Shown piece after piece: positions 36,260 through 45,466 of a stretch of DNA of 64,000 bases; the stretch's first letter is position 1, and each line of letters starts with the position of its first letter. Location: assembly GCF_013423785.1 (NCBI RefSeq), contig NZ_CP058952.1:3127665-3191664 (forward strand), given 5' to 3'. The notes below the pieces were generated by a model. That model was not told where the DNA came from. It ran no database searches and worked only from the letters and a program-made list of their open reading frames with translations. The stretch comes from Chitinibacter fontanus (GTDB lineage: Bacteria > Pseudomonadota > Gammaproteobacteria > Burkholderiales > Chitinibacteraceae). A program made the position numbers and the translations under genes.

Positions 36260-38400
36260 AGCCGCACCCAGCTCTCCCCCCCCAGTAGTAGCTGCACTAC
36301 TTGGGGTTCAATTCCCGCCTGATAAAAGCATTCAATGGCTTGTGCTGCGATTAGGGGCGTTTCCGGAGCTGGTTTGGCGATTACGGTATTGCCTGCCAGT
36401 AAAGCGCTGGCAATTTGCCCGACAAAAATGGCTAGCGGAAAATTCCAGGGGCTAATTGCAACCACGATCCCCAATGCTGCGGGACAGCTATGTTGCCAGT
36501 CGCTACGTGCCTGCGCTGCATAGTAACGACAAAAATCAACGGCTTCGCGAAATTCCTGCAGAGCATTGATCGGCGTTTTTCCCGCTTCGCGGATTAACAA
36601 ATCGAGCAATAGCACTCGCTTGGCTTCCAGTGCATCAGCACACGCCTCAAGCAAGACCGCCCTTGCCGAGACCCCCAATGCCTGCCATTTTTTTTGCGCC
36701 AGTTCCGCGGTGTGAAAAGCGGTTTCTATTTCATTAAAAGCAGTTTCGGCATATTGGCCAACAATCTCAGTAGTTAGTGCAGGGTTTGTTATTGTTTTTA
36801 AATGGGTATTGCCATCTGTATCAATGTAATTGCTAGGTAGCGCAATATACCTCTGTTTTTTTTGTGCATTGAGGTCTTCTCTTAAGCGAATAAAATCTGG
36901 CCAGTGATGCAGGTCAGATAGGGCAGGGCTTACTCGCGGCAGGAATAATTTATTTGGTTGCCGCAACGTGTGCTGGCTCGCGCTATTGGACAGCTCTGGC
37001 CGCGTTGCCTCTGCTAGCACTTGGTGAACGAAAGAAGTATTAGCGCCATTTTCCAAGAAACGCCGTACCAAATAGGGTAGGAGCTCCTTGTGTGCGCCTA
37101 CGGGGGCATACAAGCGGCATGGGCGCTCAATACCCAATTCGTGCGCTAATTGATAGAGGGTTTCTCCCATGCCAAATAAGGCCTGAAATTCGCAATTTTG
37201 CGCACCTGCCATCTGATGAATGGTCGATAAGGTAAAGGCATTGTGGGTGGCAAATTGAGCAAAAATCCGGTTTTCCGCCTGTAATAAAATGCGTGCACAG
37301 GCTAAATATGATTGATCAGTGAGGGTTTTGTTGGTCCAGACCGGATAGTTGGCCAAACCGGCTTGCTGTGCCCACTTGATCTCACTATCCCAATAGGCCC
37401 CCTTGACGAGTCGTACCGTGATCGCTCGGTGTTGTTGCCGAGTCGACTGACTGAGCCATTTCACAACCTGCAATGCATTTTTTTGGTAGGCCTGAACTGC
37501 GATTCCCAAGCCACTCCAATTGAGCAAATCTGGCTCTGCCATCAAGCGTTCGAATAAACTGAGCGTTAACAGTTGGCGATGACTTTCTTCGGCATCAATG
37601 GTTAGGCCAATATCGTATTGTTTTGCAATCAGCGCGAGTTGATATAGTCGTGGATAGAGTTCAGTGTGTACCTGCTGATAATGCAGAAAATCAAACTTAT
37701 GACACAGCGCCGATAGTTTGATCGAAACCGCCGGGCCAAATTGACCCGCTCCCTGACTATAAGCCCCTACCTGATGAATGGCCTGGGTATAGCGTTCCAA
37801 ATAGACCGATGCCTCTTCGGGGCTGAGAGCCGCTTCACCAAGCATATCAAATGAATAGCGAAAATCTGGGTTTTGGGCCTGCAGCGCCGCTGTAATGTCT
37901 TCGGCAATAACAAATTGGCTTGCCAGTAACCGCAAAGCTTGTTTAATTGCTTCGCGAAAAATTGGCGTAGTTAGCGGGGTATGAGTACTTTCGGCAAGAT
38001 CCAGCCCTAGAGTGGCAAAATTGATTAACCATGATGGGCTGTGACCACGGTGTTGATGCCAGTCGGCGGCATGCAATTGCTCTTCAATAAATTGGTCGAG
38101 CTGAAAGTGATCAGGAATGCGCAGCGCCGCTTCAGCTAGATTGAGTAAGGCTCGACCTGCTGGTGTAGACAGGGGATACTGACTTAATAAATTATCAATG
38201 CCAGCCTGATTTTGTCGTGCGATGCGCAGTTTCTGACTGAGCAAGTGCCCCATCGCATCAGCACGCAAGCTTTGTTCCGCACTGAGTTGACAGGCATCTT
38301 GAATTTGCCGAGCCGCACTTTGTTCATCTTGATACTTGGCCTGAGCAAGGTTTGTAAAAGCGGGGCTGAGTGCGGGAATCTCAGCGTTGGAGCTGTGCAT
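36256..38400 (-). pseudogene. putA: putA, upstream part: proline dehydrogenase plus start of P5C dehydrogenase (frame ends early)
   Basis: The start is ATG 38400 (MHSSNAEIPALS), preceded by a G-rich site; 714 codons to a premature TGA. The proline dehydrogenase barrel is intact by eye: GAGQFGPAVSIKLSALCHKF, TIDAEESHR, VRLVKGAYWDSEIKWAQ, FATHNAFTL and RLYAPVGAHKELLPYLVRR-type motifs. It then enters the aldehyde dehydrogenase domain (AISPWNFPLAIF) and stops after LLLGG at the G8 tract. There is no N-terminal ribbon-helix-helix DNA-binding domain, so this PutA is not an autorepressor. As read, it would oxidise proline to P5C but lack P5C dehydrogenase activity. Confidence 0.85.
36276..36283. repeat. 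Homopolymer of eight C/G at the putA frame break
   Basis: Eight C on the plus strand, G8 on the coding strand. Re-reading one base here (a -1 shift, or nine G) restores a frame reading LGGGELGAALTYD, which fits the family. Confidence 0.95.
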
Positions 38401-38502
38401 ATTACCCCCCGGGTTCGGTCGGTAGTCAGCGTTGAGTCGAGCGGCGCCTTGCTCGCGGTAGTAGCCCGCAGCCAAGTATTGAGTTTGGCTGCGAGCCGAT
38501 AC

Positions 38503-40134
38503 TTACACGGTAAAACGGCGAATTGTATTGTCTAGATCTTGCGCAATCTGGCTCAGGCGTGTTGAAAGCTCATTAGTGCTTTTGGCTGCGCCATGGTTTT
38601 CCTCACTGGCCTGCGAAATATGCTCGACATGGCGTGCAATTTCCTGACTGGCTGAGCTTTGCTCTTTGATTGCATTGCTGATGCTTGCAATATGTTCCAC
38701 GGTACGGCTGGTTACATGTTCAATTTGTGATAAGGCTTCGGCTACGCTTTCCGTGCTTCTTACCCCGTTTTCGACCAAACGACCCGCCGCGCGCATGCCG
38801 TCTGCGGCGGCACTGGTATCGCGTTGCACAGAGTCAATTTTGCTGGTGATTTCTACTGTGGCTTGAGTGGTGCGTTCAGCTAATTTTCTAACCTCATCCG
38901 CCACAACAGCAAAACCTCGCCCAAGATCCCCTGCACGCGCAGCTTCAATCGCGGCATTCAGTGCCAATAAATTGGTTTGATCAGCAATGTCTTTAATGAC
39001 CATTGCAATACTGCCAATTTCATCTGAACGTTGATTCAACTGCACAATCACGTCAGAAGAACGCGTGATCGATTCGGCAATTTGATTAATTTCCACTGCT
39101 GCGCGTTGTGCGGTTACTGCGCCTTCTGTCGCAGTTTGTGCCGCTTCCCGTGATTCAGCTTCAACGTTTTGCGCATTTTCAGCAATCATGTGTACGCTGA
39201 CTGACATTTGTTCAATCGCCGCCGCTGTAGATGCCGATGCTTCCGCTTGGACATGTGAGGCCTGGCTGACCTGACCAGCCGCATCGGCAAGTTCACGCGA
39301 GGCCGTAACCAGTGCGCCCGAATTGCGATTGGCCTGCCCAATCACTTCGCACATGCCGGTGAATAATCGGTTCAATGCTGAAGATGTTTTGCCAATCTCG
39401 TCATGATTGTGTATCGCTAAGCGGCGACCAATATGGCCCGTGCGGTCGATTTCGGTGATTTCGCGTTGTATTGCATCGAGCGGTTTGCTAACCGCTTGGC
39501 TAATAAAATATGCCGCGACGATCGCAGTAATGGTTGCCAGAACCATCAGAATTAAAGTGCTGCGCAAGGTGCTGTCTTCATCGGCTTGTACTTTTTCAGC
39601 GATCGCATTGACCGCTTGAATTGCGGCCTCGGCATGCTCATCGGAATCTTCCGCTAACTTGCGGATCACCGCTTTATTTTTATCGAAAAACTCATTGGCT
39701 TCCTGTGTCGTGGTAAATTTGCCCGCCACAACTTGTGAGGCCACTTCATTAAACGCACTTGCGTAGGCATCAAGCCCGCTTGCTAGCCCTTGCAGATCGT
39801 TTTTTTGCGCGTTGCTGGCTACCTTTTCAAGTGCACTCAGGGTGTTTTTCGAGTTGCCTAGGGTTTTATCCCATTTTTCTTTATATTCTTTCACCTTCTC
39901 CGGCTTGTTTAGATTCATAAATAAATCTTTCTCGTAGCGGCGCAACAGTAAGATGTCTTCGGTAAAATCGGTCATGCCAACCCCGTAGACGAGATCAGTG
40001 GCCAATAGTTGCTTTACCATCGTCGCCGAGCTGCGCATGTGATATATGCCCGATATCCCCACCGCGATCAGCAATACAATTAGTAAGGCAAATCCGGCAG
40101 TAATTTTTTTAGAAATCGTGAGCTGGTTGAGCAT
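38503..40134 (-). CDS. Methyl-accepting chemotaxis protein
   Basis: A 543-residue transducer. Topology: TM1 (about 12-30), a helical periplasmic sensor of about 155 residues resembling a helical-bundle (HBM or 4HB) domain, TM2 (about 190-212), a HAMP domain (about 213-265; [18 protein letters not shown]), and a signalling domain with the hairpin tip [23 protein letters not shown] core and [18 protein letters not shown]. No C-terminal CheR/CheB-binding pentapeptide is visible. The ligand is unknown. It stands just upstream, on the same strand, of putA, so proline or another amino acid is a reasonable but unproven guess. Confidence 0.93.
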   Translation of the reverse strand: MLNQLTISKKITAGFALLIVLLIAVGISGIYHMRSSATMVKQLLATDLVYGVGMTDFTEDILLLRRYEKDLFMNLNKPEKVKEYKEKWDKTLGNSKNTLSALEKVASNAQKNDLQGLASGLDAYASAFNEVASQVVAGKFTTTQEANEFFDKNKAVIRKLAEDSDEHAEAAIQAVNAIAEKVQADEDSTLRSTLILMVLATITAIVAAYFISQAVSKPLDAIQREITEIDRTGHIGRRLAIHNHDEIGKTSSALNRLFTGMCEVIGQANRNSGALVTASRELADAAGQVSQASHVQAEASASTAAAIEQMSVSVHMIAENAQNVEAESREAAQTATEGAVTAQRAAVEINQIAESITRSSDVIVQLNQRSDEIGSIAMVIKDIADQTNLLALNAAIEAARAGDLGRGFAVVADEVRKLAERTTQATVEITSKIDSVQRDTSAAADGMRAAGRLVENGVRSTESVAEALSQIEHVTSRTVEHIASISNAIKEQSSASQEIARHVEHISQASEENHGAAKSTNELSTRLSQIAQDLDNTIRRFTV

Positions 40135-40297
40135 GAGACACCTTGAATTAAAAGAGAATTACAACTCAGTATATGACCCAATTTGATCTTCGCAAGCTGA
40201 CTTAGTAATTACTAGGTGCATGACTTGCGTGTAGCAAATGGACTTTAAAAATACTTGTAATAATTATGTATTAATTGGCAGTAAATAGGAAATAACG

Positions 40298-40690
40298 ATG
40301 TCAGATATTCAGGAATTAAGTCCATATGAATTACTAGGTGGGGCTGCTGTGTTACGGCAATTAGTTGATCGTTTTTATGACATTATGGAAACCGATCCGC
40401 GAGCGGCCGGCATTCATGCCATGCATGGCAAAGACACGACACTGATTCGTGACAAGTTGTTTGAGTTTTTATCGGGCTGGTTAGGTGGGCCGCAATTGTT
40501 TATCGAGAAATACGGCCACCCACGTTTACGAGCCCGCCACATGCCGTTCAGCATTGGTGAGGCAGAGCGCAATCAATGGCTGTTGTGCATGTATCAAGCC
40601 ATGAGTGAGATTGCGATCAGCGATGCACTGCGCGAGCATTTAGAGCAGGCGTTTTTCAAAACGGCTGATTTTATGCGCAACCAAGATTAA
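40298..40690 (+). CDS. Group II truncated haemoglobin (TrHbO-like)
   Basis: A 130-residue 2-on-2 globin. It shows the expected LLGGAAVLRQLVDRFYDIM opening, the F-helix region GPQLFIEKYGHPRLRARHMPF with the proximal His (about position 77) and the conserved GHPRLR/RHMPF blocks, plus a Trp (W92-type) in NQWLLCMYQAM. The group binds O2 and NO and may act in nitrosative or oxidative stress. It is divergent from the chemoreceptor across a gap holding a perfect palindrome TAGTAATTACTA (40203-40214). Confidence 0.9.
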   Translation: MSDIQELSPYELLGGAAVLRQLVDRFYDIMETDPRAAGIHAMHGKDTTLIRDKLFEFLSGWLGGPQLFIEKYGHPRLRARHMPFSIGEAERNQWLLCMYQAMSEIAISDALREHLEQAFFKTADFMRNQD

Positions 40691-40752
40691 GGGTATGTTT
40701 TCTCACGCCAATATCTAATTGATTGGGTGAAGTATGCATTGGCAGGGTATAT

Positions 40753-40781
40753 AAAAAAGGTAGCTTTGGGCGACCTTTTTT
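40753..40781. terminator. Bidirectional terminator between haemoglobin and trmL genes
   Basis: AAAAAAGGT ... GC ... GGC ... ACCTTTTTT hairpin between converging genes, with A- and T-runs at both sides. The octamer GGGTATAT precedes it at 40745. Confidence 0.75.
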
Positions 40782-40786
40782 ATGCT

Positions 40787-41254
40787 TTAAAAAATACCAC
40801 CGGCAAAATCATTTTGGCGCCAAGCTTCATACACGGTAATGGCAACGGCGTTTGATAAGTTAAGGCTACGATTATCGGGATGCATTGGTAAGCGAATTCG
40901 ATCTTTCGGTTCAAATTCGGCAAGTACCTCAGCTGGTAGACCGCGCGTTTCAGGCCCAAAAACCAAAACATCGCCGGGTTGATATTGCACTAAATCATAA
41001 CGCTGTGAGCCTTTGGTGGTGCCCGCAAAAAAGCGTCGCCCAGCTAATGCTGCACGGCAGTCTGCCCAAGTTTCATGCACCTGCATTTGAGCGTATTCAT
41101 GATAATCGAGCCCCGCACGACGCATTTTGGTGTCATCGAGTGGAAACCCGAGTGGTTTGACCAAGTGCAACATGCAGCCAGTATTGGCGGCAAGGCGAAT
41201 AATATTGCCGGTATTGGGTGGGATTTCTGGTTGGTATAAAACGATATCAAACAT
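40787..41254 (-). CDS. trmL: tRNA (cytidine(34)-2'-O)-methyltransferase
   Basis: A 155-residue SPOUT methyltransferase that methylates the 2'-O of the wobble nucleotide in leucine tRNAs. Motif 1 is PEIPPNTGNIIRLAANTG (9-26), motif 2 is LVFGPETRGLP and motif 3 LRLPMHP..SLNLSNAVAI, in this protein RIRLPMHPDNRSLNLSNAVA. These form the trefoil-knot SAM site. Length and motifs match TrmL, not the larger TrmH. It ends against a bidirectional terminator. Confidence 0.95.
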   Translation of the reverse strand: MFDIVLYQPEIPPNTGNIIRLAANTGCMLHLVKPLGFPLDDTKMRRAGLDYHEYAQMQVHETWADCRAALAGRRFFAGTTKGSQRYDLVQYQPGDVLVFGPETRGLPAEVLAEFEPKDRIRLPMHPDNRSLNLSNAVAITVYEAWRQNDFAGGIF

Positions 41255-41515
41255 AGGCTCTTTGGGCTAATTCAGTGCGTAATAGGTGAGTGTAGTTGTT
41301 AAATTGCGAGCGTTCGAAGGGCAATTAACTGCAACATAAGTTCAGCTAATGATACCAAAGCTGGGGCGCGCACGCCGCTGCGTATGGCTGAACGCACCAG
41401 CAAGTTACTGAGCGAGCCCATCCTGAGCTGATTAGGCGCAAAACTCGCTGCTTTAGCCTGTCATCAAAGGCGCGTGGCTGTTAGAATCGTTGTAACTTTT
41501 GTTTGCGAATCCATC

Positions 41516-42370
41516 ATGAACCAAACTGCTACGCTATTGATCAGCTGCCCAGACCGTAAAGGGTTGTCGGCAGCAATTGCCAATTTTCTCTACACCTATA
41601 ACGCCAATATCGTTCACTCCGATCAGCATCAGGACAATACCGATAATCTGTTTTTGATGCGGATTGAGTGGGATTTATCCGACTTTACCTTGGATATGAA
41701 CGCTTTTTCGGCCGCTTTTCAACCGATTGCCGATCGTTTTGAAATGACGTGGAAAGTAGCGCTGTCCAATCGCCCGCAGAAAATGGCGATTTTCGTGTCG
41801 AAATATGATCATTGCCTGGTAGATTTGCTGCATCGCCATAAAAGCGGCGAGCTCAATTGTGAGATTCCACTGATTATCTCCAATCACGAAGATTGTCGCG
41901 CGCTGGCCGAGTTTTACGGCATTGAATACCACGTGATTCCGGTGACCAAAGACAATAAGGTTGAAGCAGAAGCCAAGCAAAAAGCGCTGCTAGTGGAAAA
42001 AGGCATCGATTTGATCGTGCTGGCGCGCTATATGCAGGTGCTGAGCCACGACTTCACCGCGGCTTATCCGCAACGCGTGATCAATATTCACCACAGCTTT
42101 TTGCCCGCTTTTGACGGTGCGAAACCTTACCACCGCGCGTTTGCGCGTGGCGTGAAGCTGATCGGCGCGACTAGCCATTATGTGACTGAAATTCTGGATG
42201 ATGGCCCGATTATTGAGCAAGATGTCAATCGCATTTCACATCGTGATAATGTTGATGCACTGATTCAACAAGGCCGCGATCTGGAGCGTGTGGTGCTGTC
42301 GCGCGCCGTGCGCTGGCATCTGGAACACCGTGTACTGGTGTATTCAAACAAAACCGTAATTTTCGATTAA
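41516..42370 (+). CDS. purU: Formyltetrahydrofolate deformylase
   Basis: PurU hydrolyses 10-formyl-THF to formate and THF, balancing one-carbon pools. The start is ATG 41516 (MNQTATLLISCPDRKG; 284 aa), the family N-terminus. It has an N-terminal ACT domain (about 5-80) and a formyltransferase-type catalytic domain (about 88-284) with ISNHEDCR, VLARYMQVLS and the catalytic HHSFLPAFDGAKPYHRAF stretch. No strong ribosome site is apparent upstream. An element with GGGTATAT repeats follows the stop. Confidence 0.95.
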   Translation: MNQTATLLISCPDRKGLSAAIANFLYTYNANIVHSDQHQDNTDNLFLMRIEWDLSDFTLDMNAFSAAFQPIADRFEMTWKVALSNRPQKMAIFVSKYDHCLVDLLHRHKSGELNCEIPLIISNHEDCRALAEFYGIEYHVIPVTKDNKVEAEAKQKALLVEKGIDLIVLARYMQVLSHDFTAAYPQRVINIHHSFLPAFDGAKPYHRAFARGVKLIGATSHYVTEILDDGPIIEQDVNRISHRDNVDALIQQGRDLERVVLSRAVRWHLEHRVLVYSNKTVIFD

Positions 42371-42392
42371 AAGTAGTAATTCGCTTTTATTT

Positions 42393-42444
42393 TAGGGTAT
42401 ATGGCTGTGGGTCTTATGATAAAAGATCTAGGGGTATATACCCT
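42393..42444. repeat. Small inverted-repeat element, copy B
   Basis: Starts with AGGGTATAT and ends with ATATACCCT, separated by about 34 nt; it contains TATATGGCTGTGGGTCTT, nearly identical to 27742-27759. The right end is itself the perfect palindrome GGGTATATACCC (42432-42443). It lies between purU and the four-gene NAD-type operon and could be an operator or a mobile repeat. Confidence 0.6.
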
Positions 42445-42508
42445 TTGTTGTGTCTATTGATGTCTATTGCCTGTAGCTGTTTTGATCAACCCTTTTCTAG
42501 GTTTAGCC

Positions 42509-43507
42509 ATGAGCGCTGTCGCTTATGTGTTTCTCACGGCCATTTGCACGGCATTACTGACTAAACTGTACGCCCTGAGTGCGCTCGCTCACTGGGGGGC
42601 TTTGCTAGTGTGGGCATGCTTGATGCTGTGCAATCAAGTCTATGGTTGGCAGCGTCCCGTCGCGCATTTTAAGGTGCTGTTATGCGGCTGGTTGCTGGCC
42701 ACGGTGCAAACTCATCACTCTGACGTGCAACTAGTGCAGCAAGCCGTTGGTTTTGGCGCGCAGTGGATGTGGACGCTACTGTTCTGGCTGGTGCTGTTAC
42801 CACTGCTGTTGTCAAGCTGGACCCTGGTCGACTATCTGGCTCAAGTCTGGCGCAGGCAACCCGTGCCCAAAACGCTAGAGCACGAACCCAGTATTGTGCT
42901 GTTGCAGGTGGCATTATGGTTAGCACTGATTATTGTTGTTGCGCAATGGTCATTAGCTCTGGCCTTGAGTTCGCTTCAATTTTTGCTGCTGGCCGCACTG
43001 GGATTTGCTATCGGGTTGCAGGTGACGGGTAGTGAGCAAGCTCGCTGGCCTCTCACCCGCTTAGGGGCCTGCATGGCTCTCATGGCGGGTTCGTTGGCGC
43101 AACTGATACCCTTGAAACAATTGGGAGTGGTTGGCGCTATGGTTTGGATTGTCTTGGTGCTTGGACTGATCTTTTCCGTGTTTTATTTGGGCTGGCTATT
43201 GCGCGGCAAGCCTGAAGATCAACCTAAAGCAGATGCTACTTCAGCTGAAGACCCAATCATTAACCCTTTGCCACCCAGCGCAGAGATGCTGGCCGAAGAA
43301 GAAAATAGCGCAGCAGAATCTGCACGACGTCGGCAGCTTAGTCTGGAAGAGCGTGTAGCGGCAGATTTAGCAGATGAGGAAGCTAGACTATTAGCGCAGG
43401 CGGAAGAAATTCGCCAACAAACGCCCGAACAACGCGCTGAAAAATTGCGTGCCGCCATTGCCCAAGCGCAGGCACAGGAAGCGGCAGATAAATGGACGCG
43501 CGAGTAG
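42509..43507 (+). CDS. Hypothetical membrane protein heading the PnuC/NadR operon
   Basis: I do not recognise this family. With start ATG 42509 (MSAVAYVFLTAICTALL) it has 332 residues; a TTG 42 nt upstream is less likely. About seven hydrophobic helices occupy residues 1-230 (for example LVWACLMLCNQVYG, LLPLLLSSWTLVDYLAQVW, LALIIVVAQWSLALALSSLQ). A charged, coiled-coil-like cytoplasmic tail (about 240-332) follows, rich in Glu, Ala and Gln (SLEERVAADLADEEARLL). The 3' end overlaps the next gene by 16 nt, so it belongs to an operon with an adenylate-forming enzyme, PnuC and a NadR-like protein. Confidence 0.7.
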   Translation: MSAVAYVFLTAICTALLTKLYALSALAHWGALLVWACLMLCNQVYGWQRPVAHFKVLLCGWLLATVQTHHSDVQLVQQAVGFGAQWMWTLLFWLVLLPLLLSSWTLVDYLAQVWRRQPVPKTLEHEPSIVLLQVALWLALIIVVAQWSLALALSSLQFLLLAALGFAIGLQVTGSEQARWPLTRLGACMALMAGSLAQLIPLKQLGVVGAMVWIVLVLGLIFSVFYLGWLLRGKPEDQPKADATSAEDPIINPLPPSAEMLAEEENSAAESARRRQLSLEERVAADLADEEARLLAQAEEIRQQTPEQRAEKLRAAIAQAQAQEAADKWTRE

Positions 43508-44886
43508 TGCGGCACGAGCAACCTTCACTTGTACTGCCAGCTGCGGTAAATCCAGCTTATTTCACTGGGATTAGCCCTGCCGGTGCTGCAATGCTGCAGC
43601 GTCTCATCCATCACCCGCACGCGCCGCGCTTTCGTAACCAGAGTGGTCACCGGCTGCTACCCAATGAGCTAAATCAACTGGATGGGTATATTCGCAAAGC
43701 CCTTATTCAATCTATTGCATCGCCCTATACTTCATTGGGTATGGTGCCGGACTTCTTGAACAAGCTTTTGAAAGACACTCAAGAACAGGTGCCCGCGTTT
43801 GCTGGCGCTCTTCCAGTTGAGTTTGCAGAGATTCCCACCACGTGCCGTGCTGACCTTAGCCGTGACTTCACTCGCTATGTGCCACAGCCGTTGCCACTTG
43901 AGCGGCTGATTTGTTTTTCTACTAGTGGTACCACGGGTCATCCACTCACCATTCCATCGTACCCAATGGTGGCTGCGCGCTATCAAGCGTTTCATCGTCG
44001 TGCCTTGGCGCATTTTGGGATTGTGCCTTGTGCAAAGCAGGGGGAGGTCGCCGTGGCTTTGGTGGGGTCGCAAGCGCGCTGTTTTACCTATGCCTCAATC
44101 AATCCATTGCAAGCCGAGGCGGGTTTGGTGAAGCTCAATTTGAATGAAGCCGATTGGCATCATCCCGCTGATCGTAGCCGTTATCTGGATGATTTGGCGC
44201 CGGAGTTAATTACCGGTGATCCGATTTCCTTGATGGCTTTGGCAGACCTGCCGTTACAACACCAGCCGAAAGCCATCTTATCGACCTCGATGCAGATGCT
44301 AGATGGTACACGCCAGTATCTGGAGCGACGTTTTGCGTGCCCGGTGCTGGATATTTATTCAATGAATGAAGCGGGGCCCATTGCGGTTTTTGACCCGATG
44401 TTGGGCGGGCATGTTTTATTGCAACCCGAATTGTGGGTGGAAATTGTCGATGAAGCAGGGCGCTTGCTGCCATTGGGTGAGCGCGGCGAAATAACGCTCA
44501 GCGGTGGGTTTAATCCATGGCTGCCACTGCGCCGCTATCGCACTGGCGATTATGCAGCAATGGCCTTGGTGGGGCAGATGCCTGTGTTGATGGGGTTGAG
44601 CGGGCGCCCGCCAGTGCGCTTTTGTACGGTTGATGGGTGCTGGATTAATAATGTCGACATCAGTCAGGCACTACAGCACTTTATGTTGCAGCAATTTAGT
44701 CTGCATCAGGCTCACGATGGCAGTTTGCGGCTGCAAATTGTTGGTGACATCGATTTGCTTGCGTTACGCCAGCAGATGACTCATTTATTGGGCAATTGGC
44801 CGCTTAACATCGAGACGCGGCCAGCCCTAGGTGAAAAAATAATTCAATATACCAGTGATTTTCTAGCGGAGACTTGCCGTGTTTAG
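43492..44886 (+). CDS. Adenylate-forming enzyme, PaaK-like (AMP-binding), substrate unknown
   Basis: A 464-residue ANL-superfamily protein. The P-loop motif is FSTSGTTGHPLTIPS (about 141-155), the A5-type motif is YSMNEAGPIAVFD, and A7 is RYRTGDYAAM; together these indicate an intact ATP-dependent adenylation site. It is closest in style to phenylacetate-CoA ligase and CapK-type proteins. It overlaps both neighbours (16 nt upstream, 8 nt downstream), so it is made with PnuC and the NadR-like protein. That suggests an acid substrate tied to pyridine-nucleotide salvage, but this is inference; the acid and acceptor are not identifiable. Confidence 0.75.
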   Translation: MDARVVRHEQPSLVLPAAVNPAYFTGISPAGAAMLQRLIHHPHAPRFRNQSGHRLLPNELNQLDGYIRKALIQSIASPYTSLGMVPDFLNKLLKDTQEQVPAFAGALPVEFAEIPTTCRADLSRDFTRYVPQPLPLERLICFSTSGTTGHPLTIPSYPMVAARYQAFHRRALAHFGIVPCAKQGEVAVALVGSQARCFTYASINPLQAEAGLVKLNLNEADWHHPADRSRYLDDLAPELITGDPISLMALADLPLQHQPKAILSTSMQMLDGTRQYLERRFACPVLDIYSMNEAGPIAVFDPMLGGHVLLQPELWVEIVDEAGRLLPLGERGEITLSGGFNPWLPLRRYRTGDYAAMALVGQMPVLMGLSGRPPVRFCTVDGCWINNVDISQALQHFMLQQFSLHQAHDGSLRLQIVGDIDLLALRQQMTHLLGNWPLNIETRPALGEKIIQYTSDFLAETCRV

Positions 44887-45466
44887 TACCACCCCACTCG
44901 AATTCAGTGCCAACATCTTGTATGCCTTTTCAGTGTATTTGGCCGCCCTCAATAGTGTTTGGACTTGGGCGACCGGGATTGTGGGGTGCGTGTTATTTGC
45001 CTATTTATTTTTCGGGTTTCAGCTCTACGCCGATGTAACGCTGCAGGTATTTTTTATTGCGACGAGCTTGCTGGGGTGGTGGCGCTGGCAACATGGTGGG
45101 CAAGGGGCGCAATTAGCGATTCGACAGTCTAGTCTGCGATTTATTGGTCTGCGCGCTGGTGCAGCAATGATCATCGCGCTCGCTTATGGGGCTTTGCTGC
45201 ATTACTTCACCAATGCCTATGCACCCTTTGTTGATTCCCTGATTTTAACCTTTAGCGTACTCGCGCAATTATTGTTGGTGCAGCGGCGTATCGAAAATTG
45301 GTATTGCTGGTTCATTGTTAACACCATCGCTGTGCCGCTCTATCTATCACGAGGCTTGTATTTAACGGCGCTGTTTTATGCAATTTACTGGTGCAATGTG
45401 CTGTATGGCTGGTATCAATGGCGTCAGCAATTGAAAGCAGAGTCGCTGGAATATGCGGCAGCTTAA
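44879..45466 (+). CDS. pnuC: Nicotinamide riboside transporter PnuC
   Basis: A 195-residue membrane protein starting at GTG 44879 with GGAG upstream. It has about seven transmembrane helices and PnuC features: TWATGIVGCVLFAYLFFGFQLYADV-type first half, SLLGWWRWQHG, and the C-terminal NWYCWFIVNTIAVPLYLSRG and YAIYWCNVLYGWYQWR blocks, rich in the aromatic and Asn residues that line the substrate pore. It moves nicotinamide riboside across the inner membrane, trapped by phosphorylation, which the downstream gene should provide. Confidence 0.93.
   Translation: MFSTTPLEFSANILYAFSVYLAALNSVWTWATGIVGCVLFAYLFFGFQLYADVTLQVFFIATSLLGWWRWQHGGQGAQLAIRQSSLRFIGLRAGAAMIIALAYGALLHYFTNAYAPFVDSLILTFSVLAQLLLVQRRIENWYCWFIVNTIAVPLYLSRGLYLTALFYAIYWCNVLYGWYQWRQQLKAESLEYAAA

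Noticed and set aside
42371..42508. Riboswitch in the leader of the PnuC/NadR operon
   Set aside because: No conserved NAD- or B-vitamin-type riboswitch core was seen; the visible structure is explained by the repeat element, although a search with covariance models would be needed to exclude it.
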